Assembly: GCA_035249905.1 (NCBI GenBank)
Contig: DATFFT010000117.1
Location: 1-6,908, forward strand
Origin: JAOUEA01 sp035249905
Lineage (GTDB): Bacteria > Actinomycetota > UBA4738 > HRBIN12
Direction: 5' to 3'
DNA: 6,908 nt
The notes beneath the pieces are model-generated. The model saw only the letters and a program-made list of their open reading frames with translations, did not search any database and was not told where the DNA came from. Position numbers and translations under genes: made by a program. Positions within the stretch are counted from its first letter, which is position 1. Every line of letters starts with the position of its first letter. Positions 1 to 6,010 of this stretch are shown here, piece by piece.

Positions 1-1998
1 GTGCGGTTCGTGGGCGAGCCCATCGCCCTCGTGATCGCCGACACCCTCGGCCACGCGATGGACGCCGCGGAGGGCGTCGCGGTCGAGTACGAGCCGCTCC
101 CGGCGGTGACCGACGTGGAGGCGGCCCTTGCCGAGGATGCACCGCTCCTGTGGCCCCAGCGCGGCTCGAACGTCGCGAGCTCGTTCACGACCGGGTGGGA
201 CGACGACGTGATCGAGGGGGCGGACGTCGTCGTCGCGGGGCGGTTCGTGAATCAACGGGTCGCGCCGGTGCCGATGGAGGGGAACGGGATCGTCGTCGAG
301 CCGCACGTCGACGGCACGTTCACCGCCTGGGTCTCGACGCAGGTCCCCTTCGACGTCCGCGACGATCTCGCGGATGCGCTCGGCGTCGACGCGAGCGCCG
401 TTCGCACGATCGCCCCCGATGTCGGAGGCGGGTTCGGGGCGAAGCTCCAGGTCTATCCGGAGTACCTGGTCGTCGCCTGGGCCGCCGCCCGGCTGGGCCG
501 GCCGGTGAGATGGATCGAGTCCCGATCGGAGGGGCTGCTCGCGCTCACCCATGGACGCGCCCAGGTGCAGATCGTCGAGATCGGAGCCCGCCGTGACGGC
601 ACGATCGTCGGCGTGCGGGCCGACCTGCTCGCGGACATGGGCGCGTATCCGATCGGGGCATTCATGCCCACGACGACATCGGAGATGCTGTCCGGCGTCT
701 ACGAGATCCCACGGGTGGCCTCGCGTGGGCGGAGCATCGTCACCAACACCACCCCCGTCGGGCCCTATCGCGGCGCCGGCAGGCCCGAGGCCACGGCCCT
801 GATCGAACGGGCGGTCGACCTCGTCGCGGCCAGGCTCGAGATGGATCCGGTCGAGGTCCGCCGGAAGAACCTGATCCCACCCGAGGCGTTCCCCTACCGC
901 ACCGCGACGGGTACCACCTACGACGTCGGGGACTACGGACGCGCGTTGGGCGAGGCGCAGCGGCTCGCCGGGTACGACGACGTCCGCGCCGAGCAAGCCG
1001 TTCGCCGGGACCGGGGCGACCGCCTTGCGCTCGGCGTGGGGGTCAGCACCTACGTCGAGATCACCTCGTTCGGCTCGAAGGAGTTCGCGGCGGTCGAGGC
1101 GCACGCCGACGGCACGGTGACCGTGGTGACCGGCACGTCGCCTCACGGCCAGGGCCACGAGACCGCGTTCGCCCAGCTCGCCTCGGGGGTGCTCGGGGTG
1201 CCGTTCGAAGCCGTCCGTGTCGTGCACTCCGACACTGGGCTCGTGCGCCGCGGTGCCGGAACGTGGGGATCGCGATCGCTGCAGGCCGGCGGATCGTCGG
1301 TGCTCGAACGCAGCGGCGAGGTGCTCGAGAAGGCTCGGCTGCTCGCCGCGCATCTGTTCGAGGTCGACGCTTCCGATCTCGAGCCGATCGAGGGCGGCGG
1401 GTTCGCGGTGCGCGGAGCGCCCGACCGGGCTGTCACGCTGGCCGAGCTGGCCGTGGCGGCGTCGGACGGTTCGATGCCGCCCGGCATGGAACCCGCCCTG
1501 CGGGCCGAGGGCGTCTACCGCGAGCCCGGCTCCACGTTCCCGTTCGGCGCGCACGTGGCCGTCGTCGAGGTCGACACCGAGACCGGCGAGGTGCAACTCG
1601 TTCGTCACGTGGCGATCGATGACTGCGGACGCGTGCTCAACCCCGCGTTGGTCGAGGGCCAGGTCCACGGCGGGCTCGCGCAGGGCATCGCCCAGGCCCT
1701 GTACGAGGAGGTTCGCTACGACGGCGACGGGAACCCGGTCACGTCGACGCTCACGACCTATGCGATGCCCTCGGCGGCCGAGCTTCCTCGGTTCGAGACC
1801 GCACGAACCGAGACGCCGACGCCACTGAACCCGCTGGGGGCGAAGGGCATCGGGGAGTCGGCGACGATCGGCTCCACGCCGGCGGTGCAGAACGCGGTCG
1901 TCGACGCGCTGGCGCCCTGGGGGGTCGTGCACGTGGACCTGCCGCTCACGTCGGAGCGGGTCTGGCGCGCGTTGCGGCAGGCTACCGAAAGCACGTGA
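1..1998 (+). CDS. Xanthine dehydrogenase/CoxL-family molybdopterin-binding large subunit, 5'-partial
   Basis: Large catalytic subunit of a molybdenum hydroxylase (xanthine oxidase family), which hydroxylates a substrate carbon with water and passes electrons to FeS and FAD subunits. Seen: the remaining part of the a/b hammerhead domain (RFVGEP, about residues 1-45), then the molybdopterin-binding domains. Q114 in STQVP matches the conserved active-site Gln region; VGGGFGAK is at 141-148; the active-site loop PYRGAGR is at 255-261; SPHGQGHET is at 380-388; the GQVHGG region starts at 553; GIGES with the expected catalytic base E619 is at 616-620. The family usually has about 750-800 residues and 665 are present, so the first codon is probably an internal Val, not a start. 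The loop is form II-like (AYRGAGR) and lacks the Cys of form I CO dehydrogenase (AYRCSFR), so CO oxidation is unlikely and the substrate is unknown. No small or medium subunit gene follows; they may lie upstream. Confidence 0.93.
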   Translation: MRFVGEPIALVIADTLGHAMDAAEGVAVEYEPLPAVTDVEAALAEDAPLLWPQRGSNVASSFTTGWDDDVIEGADVVVAGRFVNQRVAPVPMEGNGIVVEPHVDGTFTAWVSTQVPFDVRDDLADALGVDASAVRTIAPDVGGGFGAKLQVYPEYLVVAWAAARLGRPVRWIESRSEGLLALTHGRAQVQIVEIGARRDGTIVGVRADLLADMGAYPIGAFMPTTTSEMLSGVYEIPRVASRGRSIVTNTTPVGPYRGAGRPEATALIERAVDLVAARLEMDPVEVRRKNLIPPEAFPYRTATGTTYDVGDYGRALGEAQRLAGYDDVRAEQAVRRDRGDRLALGVGVSTYVEITSFGSKEFAAVEAHADGTVTVVTGTSPHGQGHETAFAQLASGVLGVPFEAVRVVHSDTGLVRRGAGTWGSRSLQAGGSSVLERSGEVLEKARLLAAHLFEVDASDLEPIEGGGFAVRGAPDRAVTLAELAVAASDGSMPPGMEPALRAEGVYREPGSTFPFGAHVAVVEVDTETGEVQLVRHVAIDDCGRVLNPALVEGQVHGGLAQGIAQALYEEVRYDGDGNPVTSTLTTYAMPSAAELPRFETARTETPTPLNPLGAKGIGESATIGSTPAVQNAVVDALAPWGVVHVDLPLTSERVWRALRQATEST

Positions 1999-2011
1999 GC
2001 TCCCGGGCAGC

Positions 2012-2017
2012 TAGTCT
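2012..2017 (+). promoter_or_regulatory. Candidate -10 element of a leaderless promoter for the S9 peptidase gene
   Basis: The hexamer TAGTCT fits the actinobacterial TANNNT -10 pattern. Its last T is 7 nt before the A of the ATG at 2024, so initiation at the usual distance would begin on the start codon. There is no Shine-Dalgarno sequence in the short gap after the preceding stop (1998), which fits a leaderless mRNA. No good -35 hexamer is visible, as is common for such promoters. Inferred from position and pattern only. Confidence 0.5.
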
Positions 2018-2023
2018 CGCCGG

Positions 2024-3832
2024 ATGACCGATCAGATGCCGGCGTGGGAACGCCGATACCGCGCGCCGACCGCCTCGATGCCCAGGTGGGCGCGCGAGGC
2101 GCCGGACCGCCTCGTGTTCTGGAGCACCGAGAGCGGCGTGTACCAGGTGCACGTGTTGGACCGCGTCAGCGGTGAACGTCGCAGGGTCACCGACCATCCC
2201 GTCGGGGTGATCTCCGGTGCGCTCACCCCCGACGGCGAGCGTGTGCTCTTCTGGCAGGACGAGACCGGCAGCGAGGCGGGGCAGTGGTACGCGGAGCCGT
2301 TCGCCGGCGGCGCGGCAGAGCCGTTCCTGCCCGGGGTCGCACAGGGTTGGAACCAGGGGCTCGCCCAGGGACCGCGGCTCGTGGCGGCCGGCATCAGTGA
2401 CGCGGCCGGGTTCTCGGTGTACGTGAGCGTCGACGGCGAGCCGGCCAAGGAGATCCGGCGGAGCCCCGAGTCGATCTCGATCGGCGGCGCGGACCACGGC
2501 CGCGACGACCTGGGCGGGCTCTCGGCCGACGGCACGATGCTCGCCCTCGAGCACTCCGAGCACGGCGACAGCATGCATCCCGCCGTGCGCGTGGTCGATC
2601 CCCGCACGGGGGCGACGATCGCCGAGCAGCTCGACGAGGGCATGGCGTTGAACGTCTCGTGCTGGTCCCCGGTTCCGGGAGACCAGCGGCTCGTCGTGAT
2701 CCACGAGCGGGAAGGTGAGGAGCGTCCCGCCGTCTGGGACCTCGCGACCGGCTCGTGGACCGACCTCGACCTCGACCTCGGCGGCCCCGTCGAGGCGGTC
2801 GACTGGTGGCCCGACGCCTCGGCGCTGCTCGTCGTGCACAACGACGAGGGGCGCGACCGCTTGCACCGCTACGACCTGGGGACGGGCTCGCTCATCCCGA
2901 TCGAGCACGGCGCCGGTTCGGTCGGCGCCGCCCGGGTGCGTCCCGAGGGCGACGTCTGGTACCGGCTCTCCGCGGGGAAGCATGCTGCCGTCACGCTCGA
3001 CGGGGCCGGCGCCGAAGTGGTGGCCGCCGACGGCGGTCGCGCGCCGGCCGGCCGGCCGTTCACCTCGTGGCACTTCGACAACGGCGAGGGCGACCGGGTG
3101 CACGGGTTCTACGTGACGCCCGAGGGCGAAGGACCGTTCCCGGTGATGATGTTCGTGCACGGCGGTCCCACGGGTCAGGACGTCGATGCCTGGGACCCGG
3201 AGGTGCAGGCCTACGTCGACATGGGCTTCGCGGTCGGCATGGTGAACTACCGCGGGTCCACGGGGTACGGGCGAGCGTGGCGGGATCGCCTGATCGGCGA
3301 CATCGGCGCTCCCGAGCTCGTCGACGTCAACGCGGGGCTCGCCGATCTGGCAGCCCGAGGAGTGGCCGATCTCGAACGAGCGGTCGTCGGAGGCTGGTCG
3401 TGGGGCGGCTACATCACGTTGATGGAGCTGTGCAAACACCCGGAGAAGTGGCTCGCGGGCGTGGCGGGCGTGCCCGTCGGCGATTACGAGCTCAGCTACG
3501 AGGACCTGTCGCCGGAGCTGCAGGCCTACGACCGCGCGCTGCTCGGCGGCAGGCCCGACGAGGTCCCCGAGCTGATGCGCGACCGCAACCCGATCTATTT
3601 CGCGGACCGGGTGAAGGCGCCGGTGATCCTGCTGATCGGGGAGAACGACTCGAGGTGTCCGCTCCGCCAGGCGATGGCCTTCGTCGAGAAGCTTCGGGAA
3701 CGGAACCATCCACACGAGGTCGTGCTCTTCGGAACCGGTCACGGTTCCTACGACATCGACGAAGAGGTCCGTCAGATGCGCTCGATCCTGACGTTCCTCG
3801 AGCGGTACGTACCGGGGGTCTCGGTTCCCTAG
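2024..3832 (+). CDS. S9-family serine peptidase (prolyl oligopeptidase/acylaminoacyl-peptidase type)
   Basis: Cytoplasmic serine peptidase predicted to cleave short peptides from the N-terminal side (dipeptidyl or acylaminoacyl type); the exact specificity cannot be read from the sequence. Seen: no signal peptide or membrane segment. Residues ~20-345 show repeated WSP/DG-type strands expected of the S9 beta-propeller. Residues ~350-600 form the alpha/beta hydrolase domain, with HGGP at 379-382 (oxyanion region), NYRGSTGYG at 408-416, the nucleophile S459 in GWSWGGY (457-463), D542 in GENDSRCP and H573 in GTGHGS, so the triad is complete. The 602-residue length is normal for S9C-like enzymes. 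The ATG at 2024 is chosen because the TAGTCT hexamer lies at exactly the leaderless distance. It starts 25 nt after the molybdenum hydroxylase stop and ends 20 nt before gdhA. A long antisense reading frame over it is a GC-rich shadow. Confidence 0.95.
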   Translation: MTDQMPAWERRYRAPTASMPRWAREAPDRLVFWSTESGVYQVHVLDRVSGERRRVTDHPVGVISGALTPDGERVLFWQDETGSEAGQWYAEPFAGGAAEPFLPGVAQGWNQGLAQGPRLVAAGISDAAGFSVYVSVDGEPAKEIRRSPESISIGGADHGRDDLGGLSADGTMLALEHSEHGDSMHPAVRVVDPRTGATIAEQLDEGMALNVSCWSPVPGDQRLVVIHEREGEERPAVWDLATGSWTDLDLDLGGPVEAVDWWPDASALLVVHNDEGRDRLHRYDLGTGSLIPIEHGAGSVGAARVRPEGDVWYRLSAGKHAAVTLDGAGAEVVAADGGRAPAGRPFTSWHFDNGEGDRVHGFYVTPEGEGPFPVMMFVHGGPTGQDVDAWDPEVQAYVDMGFAVGMVNYRGSTGYGRAWRDRLIGDIGAPELVDVNAGLADLAARGVADLERAVVGGWSWGGYITLMELCKHPEKWLAGVAGVPVGDYELSYEDLSPELQAYDRALLGGRPDEVPELMRDRNPIYFADRVKAPVILLIGENDSRCPLRQAMAFVEKLRERNHPHEVVLFGTGHGSYDIDEEVRQMRSILTFLERYVPGVSVP

Positions 3833-3840
3833 GAGTGCCC

Positions 3841-3846
3841 CAGCGT
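3841..3846 (+). promoter_or_regulatory. Weak candidate -10 element of a leaderless gdhA promoter
   Basis: CAGCGT keeps the two most constrained -10 positions (A2 and T6) but has C instead of T at position 1. It ends 6 nt before the ATG at 3853, the same spacing as the hexamers before the S9 peptidase and zinc-ribbon genes, and it differs by one base from the TAGCGT at 5283-5288. This supports the ATG at 3853 as the gdhA start. Weak on its own; the argument is the shared spacing. Confidence 0.3.
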
Positions 3847-3852
3847 GTCAGG

Positions 3853-5259
3853 ATGGTGTCGTCGGTTCGACGACCGACCGAGTGGGGGCGCAGACCTGTG
3901 GGCGATCATGTTCGGCGGCTGTTGGCCGACGTCACGGCCAGGAATGCGAACGAGCCGGAGTTCCTGCAGGTCGTGAGGGAGGCCGCGGCTTCGCTCGAGC
4001 TCTGTCTCGACCGCCATCCGGAGTACCGAGGGCACGCGATCCTGGAGCGGTTCGTCGAGCCAGAGCGCGTGATCATGTTCCGTGTGACGTGGGTGGACGA
4101 TTCCGGCCGGGAGCGGGTGAACCGCGGCTACCGCGTCGAGATGTCGAGCGCGATCGGGCCGTACAAGGGCGGGTTGCGCTTCCACCCGGATGTCTACATC
4201 GGCTTGCTGAAGTTCCTCGCCTTCGAGCAGGTGTTCAAGAACGCGCTGACGACGCTTCCCCTGGGCGCCGGCAAGGGCGGCGCCGACTTCGATCCCAAGG
4301 GGAAGAGCGAGGGGGAGGTGATGCGCTTCTGCCAGGCTTTCATGACCGAGCTCGCCCGCCACATCGGGTCGCACACCGACGTGCCGGCCGGTGACATGGG
4401 CGTGGGGGAGCGTGAGCTCGGGTTCCTGTTCGGCCAGTACAAGCGGATCACGAACGAGTTCACCGGGGCGGTCACCGGCAAGGGCCTCTCGTGGGGCGGG
4501 TCCTACATGCGGCCCGAGGCGACCGGGTACGGCGCGGTCTACTTCGCCCAGGAGATGCTCGCGACGCGCAGGGACTCCCTCGAGGGGAAGACGTGCCTCG
4601 TGAGCGGCTCGGGGAACGTGGCTCAGTACACCGTGGAGAAGCTGATCCGCCTCGGCGCGAAGCCGGTGACGCTCTCGGACTCGGGCGGATCCGTCTACGA
4701 CCCCGACGGGTTCGACGAGGAGAAGCTCGCCTGGATCATCGACCTCAAGGAGGTGCGGCGTGGTCGCATCATGGCCTACGCGGAGCGGTTCCCCGGGGCG
4801 ACGTTCCACCCGACCGACCCGGGCGGCGATCACAACCCGCTGTGGGAGATCCCCGCCGACTGCGCGTTCCCGAGCGCGACCCACAACGAGATCAACGGGA
4901 AGGATGCCGCGAACCTGATCTCGAACGGCGTGTTCCTCGTGAGCGAGGGGTCGAACATGCCGACCGTGCCCGAGGGGATCGACCAGTTCGTGACCGCCGG
5001 GGTGCTCTACGGTCCCGGGAAGGCCGCGAACGCCGGCGGCGTCGCGGTGAGCGGCCTGGAGATGTCACAGAACGCGATGCGGCTGTCGTGGACGCGCGAG
5101 GGCGTCGACGAACGGCTGCGAGAGATCATGCGGCGCATCCACGAGCAGTGCCGCGAGACCGCCGAGGAGTTCGGAGAGCCGGGCAACTATGTGCACGGCG
5201 CGAACATCGCCGGGTTCCGCAAGGTCGCCGACGCGATGCTCGCCCAGGGCGTGATCTGA
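3853..5259 (+). CDS. gdhA: Glutamate dehydrogenase, hexameric, probably NADP-dependent
   Basis: Catalyses 2-oxoglutarate + NH4+ + NAD(P)H to glutamate, a cytoplasmic ammonium-assimilation step. Recognised by close similarity along its whole length to E. coli GdhA. Seen (468-residue numbering): K105 in GPYKGGLRFHP; K141 in GAGKGGADFDP; catalytic D181 in PAGDMGVGERELG; TGKGLSWGGS; the Rossmann motif SGSGNVAQY at 251-259; EGSNMP; PGKAANAGGVAVSGLEMSQN; and the C-terminal NYVHGANIAGFRKVADAML. Two small departures from common family sequence are GAGKGG for GGGKGG and GERELG for GGREIG. NADP preference is inferred from overall E. coli-like sequence. Start: ATG 3853 gives an N-terminus like that of streptomycete enzymes and sits at the leaderless distance from CAGCGT. 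GTG 3898 (453 residues, with GGGGG 9 nt upstream) is a serious alternative close to the E. coli length. The frame is open far upstream, but that part overlaps the S9 gene and is not coding. Confidence 0.97.
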   Translation: MVSSVRRPTEWGRRPVGDHVRRLLADVTARNANEPEFLQVVREAAASLELCLDRHPEYRGHAILERFVEPERVIMFRVTWVDDSGRERVNRGYRVEMSSAIGPYKGGLRFHPDVYIGLLKFLAFEQVFKNALTTLPLGAGKGGADFDPKGKSEGEVMRFCQAFMTELARHIGSHTDVPAGDMGVGERELGFLFGQYKRITNEFTGAVTGKGLSWGGSYMRPEATGYGAVYFAQEMLATRRDSLEGKTCLVSGSGNVAQYTVEKLIRLGAKPVTLSDSGGSVYDPDGFDEEKLAWIIDLKEVRRGRIMAYAERFPGATFHPTDPGGDHNPLWEIPADCAFPSATHNEINGKDAANLISNGVFLVSEGSNMPTVPEGIDQFVTAGVLYGPGKAANAGGVAVSGLEMSQNAMRLSWTREGVDERLREIMRRIHEQCRETAEEFGEPGNYVHGANIAGFRKVADAMLAQGVI

Positions 5260-5282
5260 CGGCGACACCGGATGACCGCTGC

Positions 5283-5288
5283 TAGCGT
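5283..5288 (+). promoter_or_regulatory. Candidate -10 element of a leaderless promoter for the zinc-ribbon gene
   Basis: TAGCGT fits TANNNT and ends 6 nt before the GTG at 5295, so transcription would start on the G of the start codon. No purine-rich ribosome-binding site is present between the gdhA stop and this GTG. No convincing -35 hexamer is seen. Inferred from pattern and spacing. Confidence 0.5.
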
Positions 5289-5294
5289 GGGTTC

Positions 5295-5558
5295 GTGCCC
5301 GACTGGCTGCTGGTGCTCACGGCGATCCTGATCGGTGCGCTGATCTGGCGCATCGGCATCGCGTCGTTCCGCGTGTTCTCGCCCGACCCCGACGCGGAGC
5401 CCGCGCCGGCCGAGCCCGAGGACGTCGAGGCCCTCGAGGTCTTCTTCGTCTGTGGGGAGTGCGGCACGGAGCTCAAGGTCTCACGCCTCGGGGAGATGCA
5501 GGTGCCGCGCCACTGTGGCGAGAAGATGCAGGTCCTGCGGCGGCCTCCGGTTGGCTGA
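5295..5558 (+). CDS. Small single-pass membrane protein with cytoplasmic zinc-ribbon-like tail
   Basis: I do not recognise a named family. The 87-residue protein starts with a hydrophobic segment at about residues 4-22, followed by arginines (R19, R26), which suggests a single helix with the tail in the cytoplasm. An acidic, Pro/Ala-rich linker follows (about 29-48). The tail holds C53-x2-C56 (VCGECG) and H73-C74 (RHCGEKM), a Cys/His set that could bind one zinc ion in a ribbon- or rubredoxin-like fold. Codons end almost always in G or C, as in neighbouring genes, which supports real coding. The GTG start is chosen because TAGCGT lies at the leaderless distance and the hydrophobic segment begins right after it. 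It begins 35 nt after gdhA and is convergent with crgA. A link to gdhA is possible but unproven; a redox or regulatory role would be a guess. Confidence 0.8.
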   Translation: MPDWLLVLTAILIGALIWRIGIASFRVFSPDPDAEPAPAEPEDVEALEVFFVCGECGTELKVSRLGEMQVPRHCGEKMQVLRRPPVG

Positions 5559-5572
5559 TCCTCGGTCGTGCA

Positions 5573-5601
5573 TCGACGGTCCACCGGAAGCGCACCGTCG
5601 G
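5573..5601 (+). terminator. Possible hairpin terminator after the zinc-ribbon gene
   Basis: CGACGGT (5574-5580) and ACCGTCG (5594-5600) form a perfect 7-bp stem, extendable by one T-G pair, with a 13-nt loop. It begins 15 nt after the stop codon at 5558, where a terminator is expected before a convergent gene. There is no T-run after it, so it is not a classical intrinsic terminator. Confidence 0.35.
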
Positions 5602-5608
5602 ATCCCGG

Positions 5609-5705
5609 TTGTCCACCGCTTCTCCACGATCCCGTCCACATCGCGCTTGTCCCCTGGGAGCGACGCAGCATGGTCGTCCACACCTGTGGAGAACCCTGTG
5701 GATGG
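5609..5705. other. Cluster of six DnaA-box-like 9-mers
   Basis: Compared with the boxes TTATCCACA and TTGTCCACA, the region holds TTGTCCACC (5609-5617), TTCTCCACG (5620-5628), CCGTCCACA (5632-5640) and TCGTCCACA (5674-5682) on the + strand, and TTCTCCACA (5685-5693) and CCATCCACA (5697-5705) on the - strand. All six contain the TCCAC core and most differ at one or two positions from consensus. Start-to-start steps are 11 and 12 bp within the first triplet and again 11 and 12 bp within the second. The boxes at 5674 and 5685 face each other across 2 bp. No AT-rich unwinding element is seen beside them, so an origin is not shown. They could be a DnaA-titration or regulatory site, or sites for another factor. 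Confidence 0.5.
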
Positions 5706-5721
5706 ATCACACGCGTGTGAT
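5706..5721. repeat. Perfect 16-bp palindrome
   Basis: ATCACACGCGTGTGAT equals its own reverse complement and directly abuts the last DnaA-like box (ending at 5705). As DNA it is suited to binding a dimeric regulator; as RNA it could fold into a 6-bp stem with a CGCG loop on either transcript. It lies 27 nt past the crgA stop, so it could help end transcription of crgA, but it has no T-run. It is far from any start codon, so a role as an ordinary operator is doubtful. Confidence 0.6.
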
Positions 5722-5748
5722 TCAGGCGGCGAGCGAAGCGGGGCGGAG

Positions 5749-6009
5749 TCAGTACCAGAAGCTCGTGCCGACGAATCCCGCGCCGAGGATGCCCAGGCCC
5801 ACCCAGAGCCAGATCGATGACGCGTCGCCGCCGGTGCCGGGGATCAGTCCGATGTAGTTCAGGACGATCACGACGACGCCGAGGGCCATGAGCGTGATCA
5901 GCAGCGGGCCGTACCATCGCGGACTGGCCTTGTGCCGCTTCTTCGCCTGCTGTGGCGCGGCGCGATAGCGGGGGGCGCGCTTCTTCTGTCGCCCTCTGGA
6001 AACCGGCAT
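5749..6009 (-). CDS. crgA: Cell division protein CrgA
   Basis: Small actinobacterial septation protein; in mycobacteria and streptomycetes CrgA sits in the membrane and takes part in divisome assembly (FtsZ and peptidoglycan-synthesis proteins are its known partners). Seen: 86 residues, with a strongly basic cytoplasmic N-terminus (about 1-31, rich in Lys/Arg), the family-type SPRWYGP motif at 29-35, a first transmembrane helix at about 34-53, a short Gly/Asp loop (about 54-64) and a second helix at about 66-84 ending FWY at the C-terminus. Length and two-helix layout match the family. The start ATG is one base after the stop of the upstream acylase gene, with no clear Shine-Dalgarno sequence, so translational coupling is likely. 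It converges with the zinc-ribbon gene across a 190-bp gap. Identification rests on motif and topology, not on close sequence identity. Confidence 0.85.
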   Translation of the reverse strand: MPVSRGRQKKRAPRYRAAPQQAKKRHKASPRWYGPLLITLMALGVVVIVLNYIGLIPGTGGDASSIWLWVGLGILGAGFVGTSFWY

Positions 6010-6010
6010 C

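Noticed and set aside
1..3. GTG at the first base as a true start codon
   Set aside because: The protein starts in the middle of the hammerhead domain and is about 100 residues shorter than the family, so this is an internal Val at the window edge.
3706..3714. Another DnaA-box-like 9-mer, CCATCCACA
   Set aside because: A single copy inside the S9 coding sequence; isolated matches of this quality are expected by chance.
1982..3742. 586-codon open frame on the - strand opposite the S9 peptidase gene
   Set aside because: The translation is rich in Arg, His, Val and Pro with no recognisable motif, while the + strand has a complete S9 catalytic domain. Strong G/C at third codon positions leaves the antisense frame open.
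2755..3852. Upstream in-frame extension of gdhA giving an 834-residue protein
   Set aside because: The extension is low-complexity Arg/Gly/Ala sequence read out of frame through the S9 gene; homology starts near 3898.
3829..4884. 351-codon open frame on the - strand opposite gdhA
   Set aside because: Same GC-rich antisense shadow; the + strand is an unmistakable glutamate dehydrogenase.
5452..5917. Several overlapping open frames on both strands across 5452-5917, including a 211-codon one on the - strand
   Set aside because: They run across the DnaA-like cluster or oppose the zinc-ribbon gene and crgA, are Arg/Pro/Ser-rich without motifs, and conflict with better-supported genes.
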